NCBI GenBank assembly: GCA_910584655.1
Contig: CAJUBJ010000002.1
Span: 62,001 to 126,000 of the forward strand
Length of the DNA: 64,000 nt
Reading direction: 5' to 3'
Origin: an uncultured Bacilli bacterium
Lineage (GTDB): Bacteria; Bacillota_I; Bacilli_A; RF39; UBA660
A program made the position numbers and the translations under genes. Position 1 is the first letter of the stretch, and each line of letters begins with the position of its first letter. Below are positions 45,930 to 54,730 of this stretch, piece by piece. The notes under the pieces are model-generated. The model did no database searches. It was not told the DNA's origin and was given only the letters and a program-made list of their open reading frames with translations.

Positions 45930-46974
45930 CTATAATATTTAGCATATCAATGTTTCTCATTTTAATAAAATTTATGATAGTTGAAATCAATAATATACAT
46001 AAGTGTAATGCTAGAATTAATAATGTTATTTTTATAAATTCAACATATGACAATGTGAATATGTTAAATATATCAAAAATCAATTTAATTGGTATATATA
46101 AAATTATTTCACCTAATAAAGCTATTATACATAAAATCAAGAAATGTAATGCATTTATTAAAACTATCTTTACAATTTTGAATCCAAGAATTTTTAGTAG
46201 TGCATTGTTTTTATTCTCTAATTTAATTAAATATTTAAAAATAAAAATTGTTAATATTAAATTAAAAAATAAAACTATATAAACTCCAGATTGGATGGAG
46301 TCAATTGCTTTTTTCATTTCATTTACTTCTTGGTCCAACGCGTCATTTATTTCTGAATCATATCCTAATTTGGTCAGTTCTTTTTTTACTGATTCTAAAT
46401 TTTTATATTCATCTACTATTAAATTTATTTTATATAGAAATGCGTTTTCTAAAACTGCTAATTCTCTTAATTTTTCTATATTAAAGTAAGCTTTAGGAGC
46501 TGAATTTTCATCTACAATTCCTACTACAGTTACTTCATATTTATCGTTTAATTTTATTTTATCACCAATTGTAATTTTATAATTTGAAGAAGTAGCTTTG
46601 TTAATTAGAACCTCATCGTTTGATACTAAGTCTCTTCCTTTTGTCACGTTTGTTTTTATTTCTTTACGATTAGTTGGAATAATTTCATATTGCTTGTACT
46701 TTAAATTCCAGTTTGTATATTCTTCATATTTATTTATTATATGTTCTATTTCTAATATAGTATCTAATTCTTTATCTGATATTTGTTTACCATAGTTATA
46801 TATTATCAAAGTTCTATTTTCTTCTTTTTTGTCAATGTATCTATTCAACGCATCTTTATAGAATAAAAGTGCATAAAAAGATGATATTACTAATATTGCG
46901 GTTACTAATATTGCGAATATTGAAAGAACATTTTTTTCTTTGTCACGAAATTTACTTTTTAGACACTCTTTCAT
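45919..46974 (-). CDS. FtsX/MacB-type ABC permease (second of the pair)
   Basis: The 351-residue protein has an N-terminal helix, an extracellular domain (KGRDLVSNDEVLINKATSSNY, YKITIGDKIKLNDKYEVTVVGIVD, as in MacB-PCD) and three C-terminal helices. Its start lies inside the ATPase gene by 23 bases, with AGAGGTC before the ATG. It is the last gene of a four-gene operon: secreted protein, permease, ATPase, permease. The two permeases are presumably a heterodimer. Confidence 0.82.
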   Translation of the reverse strand: MKECLKSKFRDKEKNVLSIFAILVTAILVISSFYALLFYKDALNRYIDKKEENRTLIIYNYGKQISDKELDTILEIEHIINKYEEYTNWNLKYKQYEIIPTNRKEIKTNVTKGRDLVSNDEVLINKATSSNYKITIGDKIKLNDKYEVTVVGIVDENSAPKAYFNIEKLRELAVLENAFLYKINLIVDEYKNLESVKKELTKLGYDSEINDALDQEVNEMKKAIDSIQSGVYIVLFFNLILTIFIFKYLIKLENKNNALLKILGFKIVKIVLINALHFLILCIIALLGEIILYIPIKLIFDIFNIFTLSYVEFIKITLLILALHLCILLISTIINFIKMRNIDMLNIIEEQ

Positions 46975-47656
46975 ATTTGACCTCTTTTATAGAATTTTCT
47001 CTTATTTCTAGTATAATATCTGCGTATTTTCTAACAGTTTCGCTATGTGTTACTATAATTACACATTTACCTTTTTGAGATAGTGATTTTAAAATATTTA
47101 AAATTTTTTGTTCATTTTCTGGGTCTAATGAACCTGTAGGCTCATCAGCTAATATTATTTCTGGATCATTAGCCAATGCTCTCGCAATAGCAACACGTTG
47201 CTGTTCTCCTCCAGATAATTCTTTAGGGAAATGAGTGTTTCTTTCTTCGATTTCTACTTCTTCTAATAGACTTTTTACTCTTTTTCTTATATCTTCATTA
47301 CTTAAATTTTTATTAATTAGCATTGGTAGCTTTATATTTTCTTCAGCGGTCATTAAGTGATCTAAATAAAATGATTGGAATACAAATCCTAGCTTTGTGT
47401 TACGAATAAATGCCAATTTATTTTCACTTATTTTCGTTACATCTTCGTCATCAAGTATTATTTTACCTTTATCTGCTTTTTTTAATAGTCCTAAAATATT
47501 TATTAGGGTTGTTTTTCCTGCGCCACTTTTACCAATTATGGCATATACTTTTCCTGCTAAAAATTTATAGTTTACGTCTTTTAAAACGATTAATCTTTTA
47601 TTTTTCTTTTTATATGTTTTCTTGATATTTTGACACTCTAATACTACTTTATTCAT
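46952..47656 (-). CDS. ABC transporter ATP-binding protein, LolD/MacB type
   Basis: The 234-residue ATPase has Walker A GKSGAGKTT, Q-loop FQSFYLDHLMTAEEN, signature LSGGEQQRVAIARALAND and Walker B IILADEPTGSLDP. It belongs to the same class as the ATPase at 15447-16136. It lies between two FtsX-like permeases, so one ATPase probably serves a heterodimeric transporter. Confidence 0.93.
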   Translation of the reverse strand: MNKVVLECQNIKKTYKKKNKRLIVLKDVNYKFLAGKVYAIIGKSGAGKTTLINILGLLKKADKGKIILDDEDVTKISENKLAFIRNTKLGFVFQSFYLDHLMTAEENIKLPMLINKNLSNEDIRKRVKSLLEEVEIEERNTHFPKELSGGEQQRVAIARALANDPEIILADEPTGSLDPENEQKILNILKSLSQKGKCVIIVTHSETVRKYADIILEIRENSIKEVKYERVSKK

Positions 47657-47668
47657 TTTTTTGCCTTT

Positions 47669-48910
47669 CTAATTATTAAGTTTAATTAATTTGTATTTTA
47701 AATAAATATTATTTATTATAGAAATTACTATTGTCATTATAAATGATATGATAAATATTAAAAATAAATATTTTATTGAAAATATTATTTCATATTTATT
47801 AAAAATAAATGGTCTATAGTAAATAATTATTTGTAATATATATTTGTAGAATATAGAAATAATAATTGAAACTAAGAATGCTAACATAGTTATTAAAAGA
47901 TTAGTTATTAGATTAATTTTCTGAATTTGTGAGATTGAATATCCTAAAAATTCATATAATTTGTATCTCTTTTTATTTCTATTTAGCGAAATGGTGAAAA
48001 AAATAAACATGATTATTAGGTTTATTGTAATTGCAGTTTTACAAAATGCTTTTGTTGATTTTTTTAGTTCTGTCAAAAATGATTCATCTGTTGTAGACAT
48101 TGTGGAATATCCATAATTTAATTTTGATATTTCGTCTATTACTTTATCTAAATTATTATAATCGTCAATTATAACTAGATTCATTTCATCTTCTTTTTCT
48201 ATTAAAGGTTTATCTTTATAACGATCAATATATTTTTCATTAAAAGCTGTTTTTTTTAAGTTCTCGTTCATATAACAAATATTATCATATAATAAATGGT
48301 CATCTACTCTGTATGTTCCAACTATTGTAATATCAATATTCTTAGTTTTAGGATATCCATTTTCATCATATGCGCTAAAGCTATAATTTAATTTTTTTCC
48401 AATATAGTCACTCGTATTAATCCTATCTTTGTTTGTTATTTTTGATACTTGTTTATAATAAAACATTGATAAATTTGCATACATTTTTTGTGGGCAGATT
48501 AAATACATACCTTCATTATCAGGAAAGTTAGTTCCTTCTTCTATTTTAGGAATTGTAGAATTACTTGCTGTAAATGCTTTTATTTTACCATCAGTATTTT
48601 TAGTTTTAAATTCATTGTTTTCAAAAACCATAGAAGCGATATCATAATTTGGCATAACATCTAATATATGATCAAGCTGTATTAATTCTTTTTTTTGTTC
48701 TTGTAAATCCATGTCTTCTAATTTACCAACCATAATCATTCTTTTAACATACTTACCCCTTGGATTATAATATAAATTTTTTTCTGCACCATTTTGATAA
48801 ATAGAAATAATTGTTCCAGTAAAAAATGTGAATGCTATGATAATAATGGCTAATTTAGTAATCTTATCTCTTAATATTGTTTTTAATGATACATTTATAA
48901 TTTTTTTCAT
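47669..48910 (-). CDS. FtsX/MacB-type ABC permease (first of the pair)
   Basis: The start is ATG 48910 (MKKIINVSLKTILRDKITK), eight bases after GGGAG; the upstream ATG overlaps the site. The 413-residue protein has an N-terminal helix (AIIIIAFTFFTGTIISIYQ), a large extracellular domain of about 240 residues, and three C-terminal helices. The extracellular domain is unlike that of the neighbouring permease. It follows the secreted-protein gene with an intercistronic hairpin in between. Confidence 0.8.
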   Translation of the reverse strand: MKKIINVSLKTILRDKITKLAIIIIAFTFFTGTIISIYQNGAEKNLYYNPRGKYVKRMIMVGKLEDMDLQEQKKELIQLDHILDVMPNYDIASMVFENNEFKTKNTDGKIKAFTASNSTIPKIEEGTNFPDNEGMYLICPQKMYANLSMFYYKQVSKITNKDRINTSDYIGKKLNYSFSAYDENGYPKTKNIDITIVGTYRVDDHLLYDNICYMNENLKKTAFNEKYIDRYKDKPLIEKEDEMNLVIIDDYNNLDKVIDEISKLNYGYSTMSTTDESFLTELKKSTKAFCKTAITINLIIMFIFFTISLNRNKKRYKLYEFLGYSISQIQKINLITNLLITMLAFLVSIIISIFYKYILQIIIYYRPFIFNKYEIIFSIKYLFLIFIISFIMTIVISIINNIYLKYKLIKLNN

Positions 48911-48938
48911 AATACTTACTCCCATAAAATATTTTATA

Positions 48939-48961
48939 AGAGCACTTTATAAGAGTGCCCT
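48939..48961 (-). other. Intercistronic hairpin between the secreted protein and its ABC genes
   Basis: AGAGCACT (48939-48946) pairs with AGTGCCCT (48954-48961), with one wobble. No clean T-run follows on the minus strand, so it is more likely a stabiliser or partial attenuator than a terminator. This would give more of the secreted protein than of the transporter. Confidence 0.5.
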
Positions 48962-48968
48962 TATATTA

Positions 48969-49385
48969 TTATCCACTAAAACCAATGCTAGCGTTAGTGA
49001 TGCCCACATATTTTATTGTACCTCTTGCGTTAGCTTGTTTTATTTTTAATCTCCAGGTTCCAGCTCCAATATCGTTATAAAACCATGTATGGCATGCTAA
49101 AGATAGATTTTCTGTTACTGATGATGCTGCTGTATACTCTGTTCCGTCTTTTACTTCAATTGTTACTAATGATTTTTTTGCATTTGAAGTATTTGTAAAT
49201 CCTCCTGGTGTTAATTCAACTACTGCATTGTCACCTGTTGCATTAACATTTGGAGAAGTAAGTGTATTACCAGATGCAATCGATGTCGTAATGCCCCATA
49301 AAAGTTTAGCATTTACAAAACCTATTCCTGCGAATACAATTAACAACAAACAACATGATGCTATTATTTTTCTTGTTTTTTTCAT
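48969..49385 (-). CDS. Small secreted protein of unknown family, first gene of an ABC operon
   Basis: The 138-residue protein has a classical signal peptide with a likely cleavage after FVNA (residue 26). The mature part of about 112 residues is Thr/Asn/Ser/Gly-rich and looks like a beta-sandwich: DNAVVELTPGGF, KSLVTIEVKD, NLSLACHTWFYN, GTWRLKIKQANARGTIKYVG. It has one mature Cys (Cys97 region), so no disulfide. No family is recognised. GGAGGTGA precedes the ATG. The promoter has two LytTR-type boxes. It could be a bacteriocin-like effector, a signal, or the substrate or cofactor of the transporter. Confidence 0.75.
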   Translation of the reverse strand: MKKTRKIIASCCLLLIVFAGIGFVNAKLLWGITTSIASGNTLTSPNVNATGDNAVVELTPGGFTNTSNAKKSLVTIEVKDGTEYTAASSVTENLSLACHTWFYNDIGAGTWRLKIKQANARGTIKYVGITNASIGFSG

Positions 49386-49436
49386 AATTAATTTTTCACC
49401 TCCAATCTTTTTTGAAGAAATACTTCTTCTGTGGTA

Positions 49437-49505
49437 ATAATATCACGTTTTTATTATTTTGGAGGTTGAGTCTTGCTCAACTTTGGTAGAGTTTCGCTCA
49501 ACTTT
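49437..49505 (-). promoter_or_regulatory. Activator-type promoter with two LytTR-like boxes
   Basis: On the minus strand AAAGTTGAG occurs at 49505-49497 and 49484-49476, with a 12-bp gap. Both fit the published LytTR box [TA][AC][CA]GTTN[AG][TG], normally paired with a 12-13 bp gap. A -10 TATTAT (49442-49437) lies 33 bases after the second box, and the -35 slot (CCTCCA) is poor, as expected for an activated promoter. An alternative -10 (TATAAT at 49532-49527) lies upstream of the boxes. Confidence 0.65.
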
Positions 49506-49520
49506 GTAGAGTTTGGCTCT
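49465..49520. repeat. Three tandem 20-21 bp units with GAG-N5-CTC cores
   Basis: GAGTCTTGCTC (49468-49478), GAGTTTCGCTC (49489-49499) and GAGTTTGGCTC (49509-49519) recur at 21 and 20 bp. The first is part of a perfect inverted repeat GTTGAG-N5-CTCAAC (49465-49481). The LytTR-like boxes lie in these units. Confidence 0.8.
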
Positions 49521-49593
49521 AATATAATTATATCATATACAACTTTATTTATTTTATTAATATTTTTGTTTTTTAGTGTAGAATTTTAAAAAA

Positions 49594-49621
49594 AGCGATA
49601 TATCTTTTTAGATATATCACT
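49594..49621 (-). terminator. Terminator after uppP
   Basis: AGCGATATATCT (49594-49605) pairs with AGATATATCACT (49610-49621), with a wobble on the minus strand. T7 follows. Confidence 0.85.
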
Positions 49622-49657
49622 TTATCATTATGGTAGAAAAAATTTTGTTTTCTAAAA

Positions 49658-50485
49658 TTATTTTATAAATATGAAGTAAGCTAGGACTAAGATACCTAGT
49701 GCAATTCTATACCAACCGAATACTTTGAAGTCATGTTTTCTAATATAATTCATTAAGAATTTAATAATTAAAATACTGACAATGAATGCAACTAAGCAAC
49801 CTATTCCAAGAAGTAATAATTCTGATACTTGGAAGACAAATCCAACATCTAAAACATATTTTACTAATTTAAGGAATGATGCACCTACCATAACTGGAAT
49901 AGCTAAGAAGAAAGTAAATTCAGCAGCAATGCTTCTTTCTAAGCCTAAGATTAAACCACCAATTATAGTTGAACCACTTCTACTTGTTCCAGGTATTAAT
50001 GAAAGTAATTGAAATCCTCCAACTCCAAGTGCTTGTTTGTATGTAATATCATTTAATTTTTTAGTATTTCTTTTACCAAAGTTTTTAGATTCTATTACAA
50101 TAAATACAATACCATAAACAATTAGTGCTATAGATACTACTACACTATTATATAGATGTTCATCTAGCCAATCATCAAATAATATTCCTATAATTGCTGC
50201 TGGAATACATGCAACTAATATCTTACCCCAAAGGTTTAAAGTATTTTTTGTGTCTTCTTTAGTTTTACCAAATCCCCAAGGAAATATTGTCTTAAAGTAC
50301 ATTACTACTACTGCTAGGATTGCTCCTAATTGAATTACTACTTCGAATAATTTATAGAATTCTTCACTTACTCCTAAATGGATGAATTCGTCTAATAGAA
50401 TCATATGTCCTGTAGATGAAATTGGTAACCATTCAGTTATTCCTTCAACTATACCAAATAGTATAGCTTTTAATATTTCTAACAT
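49658..50485 (-). CDS. uppP: Undecaprenyl-diphosphate phosphatase
   Basis: UppP dephosphorylates undecaprenyl-PP to recycle the lipid carrier of cell-wall synthesis, and raises bacitracin tolerance. The 275-residue protein has eight helices with the motifs GIVEGITEWLPISSTGHM and LIPGTSRSGSTIIGG, including the catalytic Glu and Arg. AAGGAG precedes the ATG. It shows that the organism keeps a lipid-carrier-dependent envelope pathway. Confidence 0.96.
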   Translation of the reverse strand: MLEILKAILFGIVEGITEWLPISSTGHMILLDEFIHLGVSEEFYKLFEVVIQLGAILAVVVMYFKTIFPWGFGKTKEDTKNTLNLWGKILVACIPAAIIGILFDDWLDEHLYNSVVVSIALIVYGIVFIVIESKNFGKRNTKKLNDITYKQALGVGGFQLLSLIPGTSRSGSTIIGGLILGLERSIAAEFTFFLAIPVMVGASFLKLVKYVLDVGFVFQVSELLLLGIGCLVAFIVSILIIKFLMNYIRKHDFKVFGWYRIALGILVLAYFIFIK

Positions 50486-50571
50486 TTTATCACACTCCTT
50501 AAAGATTATAACATAATATGTTTTTTTATTACTGTTTTTTAATTATTTATATTATATTTTGACAAAAAATA

Positions 50572-50595
50572 AAGTAAATCTATTTTGATTTACTT
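50572..50595 (-). terminator. Terminator after the 401-residue unknown gene
   Basis: AAGTAAATC (50572-50580) pairs with GATTTACTT (50587-50595), overlapping the stop codon. Confidence 0.8.
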
Positions 50596-51785
50596 AGTTT
50601 TTTTAAATTTTTTATTCGAAAACGTAAATATTCATCTTCAATAAATGGGTCGTTTAAAATTTCTATTAAATCGAATTGTTCAGCTACACGATAGAAGATA
50701 TTAAATAGCCCTTCTGTTTTAGCATACTCAATATCATCTTCTCTATCAACTACATGACTTGCCCATGTTTTATCCCAATTATATTCATTTAATTTTCTTT
50801 TATTACTTAATGTTTTATTATTATTTAGTTCTTCTAAAAGTTCTTTGGTCCACTTTTTCATATTTTCTTTAGCATTCCTTGAAAGTATTTCATGATATCG
50901 ATAATTTAATACTTGTAAACATGGAACTTTTATATTGGTAATTCCTACTCTAGATAACATTTCAATAAATATTTTTAAAGCTAGAACCTGACTTGGATGA
51001 ACATTTGGATTTTCTACTTCTTTATTTAATTTATAAAGTTTTCTTGCTATTTTTTTGTTTTGTATATAGTCACTAGGATTTTGAATAGCGTATATATAAC
51101 AAGTTGTTGTACCATTTTCTTCCCTTAGACCATATAAAACACTTGGTATTGTATGAACATTTTCATTTTTCTTGTTTGGATTATATAATACAAAAGACAT
51201 TTTTTCGCTTGTTTCACACCAACAAGCATTATATTCTTTATATGATAAAATCTGATACTCCTCAAATATTCCCTCTCTATGACATGAAGAAATAAATTCA
51301 TCATGAATTATATAATCATCCCAAGTATTATTTTTAAAGAAATCTATTTGCTTTTTTAAGAATTCTTCAATATTAGTTAAGTCTGTCACATTCATTCGTA
51401 AAAGAATATTTTTAAAATCATGAATTAAAGCTGCTCTTCCACTACTTATTCCACGATTATACTTTTCACGAAAATCTAATAAGGTGTTTATTAAGTCGGT
51501 TAATAGTTCAAAAAATATGACAGGATTTCTAACATATATTGTTGGAGTGTTAGGATCGTTTTGATTATATGGTCTTAGTTTTTCGATGTCTTTATCTGTA
51601 ATATCAGGAACGATATATCCTTCTTTGGTAAAGGGATTATTTTTTACATATTCAAAAAGTTTAAAAGCACTTTCTGGAAAAATAATATTTATTCTTGGAG
51701 TTTTTTGCTCACTTTTTAGTTCTCTAGGAAGGCTATAAACAAATAGTTCAATTGTTTCTTTGTAATCAATATATTCTTTAGCCAT
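50580..51785 (-). CDS. Unknown soluble protein, 401 aa
   Basis: No family is recognised. There is no signal peptide or membrane helix. The C-terminal half is helical, with NYRYHEILSRNAKENMKKWTKELLEELNNN. The middle has a beta stretch (KMSFVLYNPN, PSVLYGLREENGTTTCYIYAIQNP). CHREGIFEEY and CWCETSEK contain Cys/His that might bind metal. AAGGGGG precedes the ATG. It is monocistronic, with its own terminator. Confidence 0.7.
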   Translation of the reverse strand: MAKEYIDYKETIELFVYSLPRELKSEQKTPRINIIFPESAFKLFEYVKNNPFTKEGYIVPDITDKDIEKLRPYNQNDPNTPTIYVRNPVIFFELLTDLINTLLDFREKYNRGISSGRAALIHDFKNILLRMNVTDLTNIEEFLKKQIDFFKNNTWDDYIIHDEFISSCHREGIFEEYQILSYKEYNACWCETSEKMSFVLYNPNKKNENVHTIPSVLYGLREENGTTTCYIYAIQNPSDYIQNKKIARKLYKLNKEVENPNVHPSQVLALKIFIEMLSRVGITNIKVPCLQVLNYRYHEILSRNAKENMKKWTKELLEELNNNKTLSNKRKLNEYNWDKTWASHVVDREDDIEYAKTEGLFNIFYRVAEQFDLIEILNDPFIEDEYLRFRIKNLKKLSKSK

Positions 51786-51837
51786 ATTAATCCCCCTTTT
51801 GGAAGGTTATTCTAACACAAATTAAATATAAAAACAA

Positions 51838-51860
51838 AAAAACGATAAAAAAACGTTTTT
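51838..51860 (-). terminator. Terminator after the double-kinase gene
   Basis: AAAAACG (51838-51844) pairs with CGTTTTT (51854-51860). The stem is short and AT-rich. Confidence 0.65.
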
Positions 51861-53724
51861 AAATAAGTTCTTCTATCATTTTTGTTATTTTATTCAAAAG
51901 ATTATCGTCTCTTGTATGTTTATATTCTTTTATATAATCTATAATTAAATAAATATTTAATCTTTCTTTAAGATAAGGAATACTTTCTAATTCAGAATAA
52001 TTAGATATAAACAAATCCATTAAATTTTGATAGTCTGTCTCATTTGTAAGCATATCTGTTTTAAAGCTTGCCCACTTCCATGGCTCTTTATTATATCTAT
52101 TAAATATTTTAAAATCATAATCTATTGGGGCAATTATACATCTTTCAAAGTCTATTAATTTTAAAGTATCTTGATTATAAATAAAATTATCAAAGTGTAA
52201 GTCATTGTGAATTAAGCTATATTTATTTTCTTTAAAGTATATATCACATTTTGATATTAGTTTATCTATGGAATCTATTTTAATGTTACTTTCTTTAATA
52301 GATTTTATTATTAGTTCTTGTATGTATGATTTAAAATCATTAGGTTTTACTTTTATAGAATGAAATTCTTTTAAAATTTTAATAATATCTTTAATAATTT
52401 TTTCTCTTTCATCGTCATTTAGTTTATACCATATTTCATATAGTGTATAACCATCTATTTTTTCTATTATTTCATAAAAGTAAGGAATAATATTTTTTGA
52501 TGTATCTCCAAGATAAAGTTTAGGTGTGAAGTTAGATTGATGCAATGTATAGAAGTCTATTTCATTTTTGAATCTTACTTCATTTTCTTTATCTGTACAT
52601 ATTCTTATAATATATTTTCCTACTTGATAGATTGTATTAGTGAAACCTGAGTTTATTTTTTCATACGATTGACCTTTTAAAAGTTCATTATTATTTATAA
52701 TATTTTCAATAAAACTACTTTCTTCTTTTATAGGATTAGCAATATTGCTCATTATTTTATACATTGTTCCTATTAGTTCTAGATATCTATCAATTTCATC
52801 TATAGTTTTTATTACTTCATTTTCTGCTAACTTCATTTCTTCTAAGTCATTGGATTTTATCCCTAGGCTTCTTTGTAAGCTGTAATCTAGCCAACCTAGT
52901 CTTCCAACTAAATTACCACAGATAGTTGCAAAGCTATCTTCTTCGAGTTTTCTTTTTTTTGAATATTCTTTTACCACAGTAGCAAATTTTTCTTCATCAA
53001 AGTTATTACTTAAAAATCCTGACCAACTTAGAGCATATTCAATAAGTTCACGATTGGGATTTGACATGCTTGCAGATTCCCAGTCAATTATTATTGGTTC
53101 GTTATTAACCCACATAACATTTTTTGGGTCCATATCACGATGACATATTGTTTGTTTTTTATTACTTTCATTAAAACGTTCAACACTTCTTTTTAATAAC
53201 GAGTAATATCTCGGATATTTCTTTAAATACAAGTCTTTGTAACTCATTTCATTAAAGTTTTCATTTTTAGTATATTTTATCCAATTAACTGAAAAGTTAT
53301 CTTCTCTTATATTTTCTTCTAGATTTATCTTTTTATAATCTAATGAATGAATTGAAGCTAGTATCTGGCCAATTTTTTTACAATGGTTAATAGTTATTTC
53401 TTCATCTTTTAATGTTCGACCTTCAATAAAGATAAAAACCATATAATAATTATCTTTATATATTGGAATAAATGTATCATTAATTTTTAAAGCACTAGAT
53501 ACTGGTATTCCTGTACTGGATGCCAAATTAGATATTTCTTCCGAAATAGTAAAATTATTTAGAGCATCTTTTCTTTTCATCACTTCTGGATTTAATATTT
53601 TTATCGCATATGTTTCTTTATCTGTTTTGACTTTATACATTTTGTGCATTAGTCCACCAGTGATTTTTTCTATATTTTTTACTTCACCTAATTTATAAAA
53701 TTTACAGAACTCTTTTAGATTCAT
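51859..53724 (-). CDS. Fusion of two aminoglycoside phosphotransferase-fold (APH/choline kinase-like) domains
   Basis: The start is ATG 53724, four bases after AAGGAAGTGAT. The 621-residue protein has two complete-looking kinase domains. The first (about 1-320) has KMYKVKTDKETYAIKIL, catalytic HRDMDPKNVMW and metal-binding IIDWESA. The second (about 340-621) has NTIYQVGKYIIRICTD, catalytic HNDLHFDNF and LIDFERC. Each is the size of a normal stand-alone APH kinase. The fold covers antibiotic, choline, homoserine and sugar kinases. The substrates here are unknown, and resistance should not be assumed. It is five bases downstream of rsgA. Confidence 0.82.
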   Translation of the reverse strand: MNLKEFCKFYKLGEVKNIEKITGGLMHKMYKVKTDKETYAIKILNPEVMKRKDALNNFTISEEISNLASSTGIPVSSALKINDTFIPIYKDNYYMVFIFIEGRTLKDEEITINHCKKIGQILASIHSLDYKKINLEENIREDNFSVNWIKYTKNENFNEMSYKDLYLKKYPRYYSLLKRSVERFNESNKKQTICHRDMDPKNVMWVNNEPIIIDWESASMSNPNRELIEYALSWSGFLSNNFDEEKFATVVKEYSKKRKLEEDSFATICGNLVGRLGWLDYSLQRSLGIKSNDLEEMKLAENEVIKTIDEIDRYLELIGTMYKIMSNIANPIKEESSFIENIINNNELLKGQSYEKINSGFTNTIYQVGKYIIRICTDKENEVRFKNEIDFYTLHQSNFTPKLYLGDTSKNIIPYFYEIIEKIDGYTLYEIWYKLNDDEREKIIKDIIKILKEFHSIKVKPNDFKSYIQELIIKSIKESNIKIDSIDKLISKCDIYFKENKYSLIHNDLHFDNFIYNQDTLKLIDFERCIIAPIDYDFKIFNRYNKEPWKWASFKTDMLTNETDYQNLMDLFISNYSELESIPYLKERLNIYLIIDYIKEYKHTRDDNLLNKITKMIEELI

Positions 53725-53729
53725 GATTA

Positions 53730-54698
53730 TCACTTCCTTTTTATTTCGTTTATTATTTTTAGATAACTTTCGTATCTTTCTTTTGATATTGTACCATTAA
53801 TTACTTGTTTTTTTATCATACAAAATGAAACTGGTTCGGTATTATGATGACAATTTTTATATTTACATAAGTTATTATATGGAATAAATTCTTCAAAACT
53901 ATTTTTTATATCTTCAACTTTATAATTAGACAAGTCTAGACTTCGAATACCTGGAGTATCTATAACTCCAGAATTTTCATTCCATTTATAATAAGTTGAT
54001 GAAGTTGTAGTATGACAGCCCTTTTTTGTTTTATTTCCTAAGGATCCTGTTTTTATATCACTTTCATTTAGAATAGTATTAATTAATGATGATTTACCTA
54101 CTCCACTATGACCTACAAAAATTGCTTGTTTAGAATTTAAAACGTTTTTTAGTTCTTCAATACCACTTTTGTTATAAATTGATGTTTTTATTATTTTAAT
54201 TCCTAGAGATTCATATAACTTAATTGTTTTTTCTTCTTTTTTAGATAATAAATCACATTTGTTTATACAGATGATAAATGGAATATTACTATTATTTAGA
54301 AGAATCATATAACGATCAATAAATTTTGGATGTAGAGGTGGTTCATTTGCTGCAACTACTATGATGGCAATATCAATGTTAGTAGCTATTATTTTTTTGA
54401 CACCTATATCATTTAATTTGGTGCTATCATACTTTTCTCTACTCAAGATATTTTTTCTTTTTATAATACCAGTTATTTTACTATCTTCTAGGATTACTTT
54501 GTCACCTGAAAATAATATTTTATTTATTATTCCTTTGATACTTTTAGATAAAGTTACTTCTAGTAATTCGTTCTCATACAAAACAATTGCACTATTATAT
54601 TTTGTTTCAATAATAATTGCATAATCTTCTTTTTCATTTATAAATTCTATATTACTTTTTTTAATTTTATTAACTTTTTTGTTAGATATTTTAATCAC
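53730..54698 (-). CDS. rsgA: Ribosome small-subunit-dependent GTPase RsgA
   Basis: RsgA is a circularly permuted GTPase that matures the 30S subunit. The 322-residue protein has an OB-like N-terminus, then G4 CINKCD, G1 GHSGVGKSS and G3 DTPG. The C-terminal zinc site is CKYKNCHHNTEPVSFC. The annotated start is GTG at 54698, within AAAAGGTGAT. This sequence looks like a ribosome site for a codon four bases on (ATA), so the true start is uncertain by a few residues. It precedes the double-kinase gene in an operon. Confidence 0.93.
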   Translation of the reverse strand: MIKISNKKVNKIKKSNIEFINEKEDYAIIIETKYNSAIVLYENELLEVTLSKSIKGIINKILFSGDKVILEDSKITGIIKRKNILSREKYDSTKLNDIGVKKIIATNIDIAIIVVAANEPPLHPKFIDRYMILLNNSNIPFIICINKCDLLSKKEEKTIKLYESLGIKIIKTSIYNKSGIEELKNVLNSKQAIFVGHSGVGKSSLINTILNESDIKTGSLGNKTKKGCHTTTSSTYYKWNENSGVIDTPGIRSLDLSNYKVEDIKNSFEEFIPYNNLCKYKNCHHNTEPVSFCMIKKQVINGTISKERYESYLKIINEIKRK

Positions 54699-54730
54699 CT
54701 TTTCTTTTTTATTTTAAGTTCAAAAAATAA

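Noticed and set aside
48969..49385. Lipobox IASC near residue 12 of the small secreted protein
   Set aside because: The Cys lies before the hydrophobic core rather than after it, so a normal signal peptidase I site (FVNA) is more likely.
49505..49535. TATAAT at 49532-49527 as the main promoter of the secreted-protein operon
   Set aside because: It has no acceptable -35 and would put the repeats in the leader. The -10 at 49442-49437 fits activator spacing better. It is kept only as an alternative.
51859..53724. Calling the double kinase an aminoglycoside-resistance gene
   Set aside because: The APH fold covers many non-resistance kinases, and nothing in the sequence identifies an antibiotic substrate.
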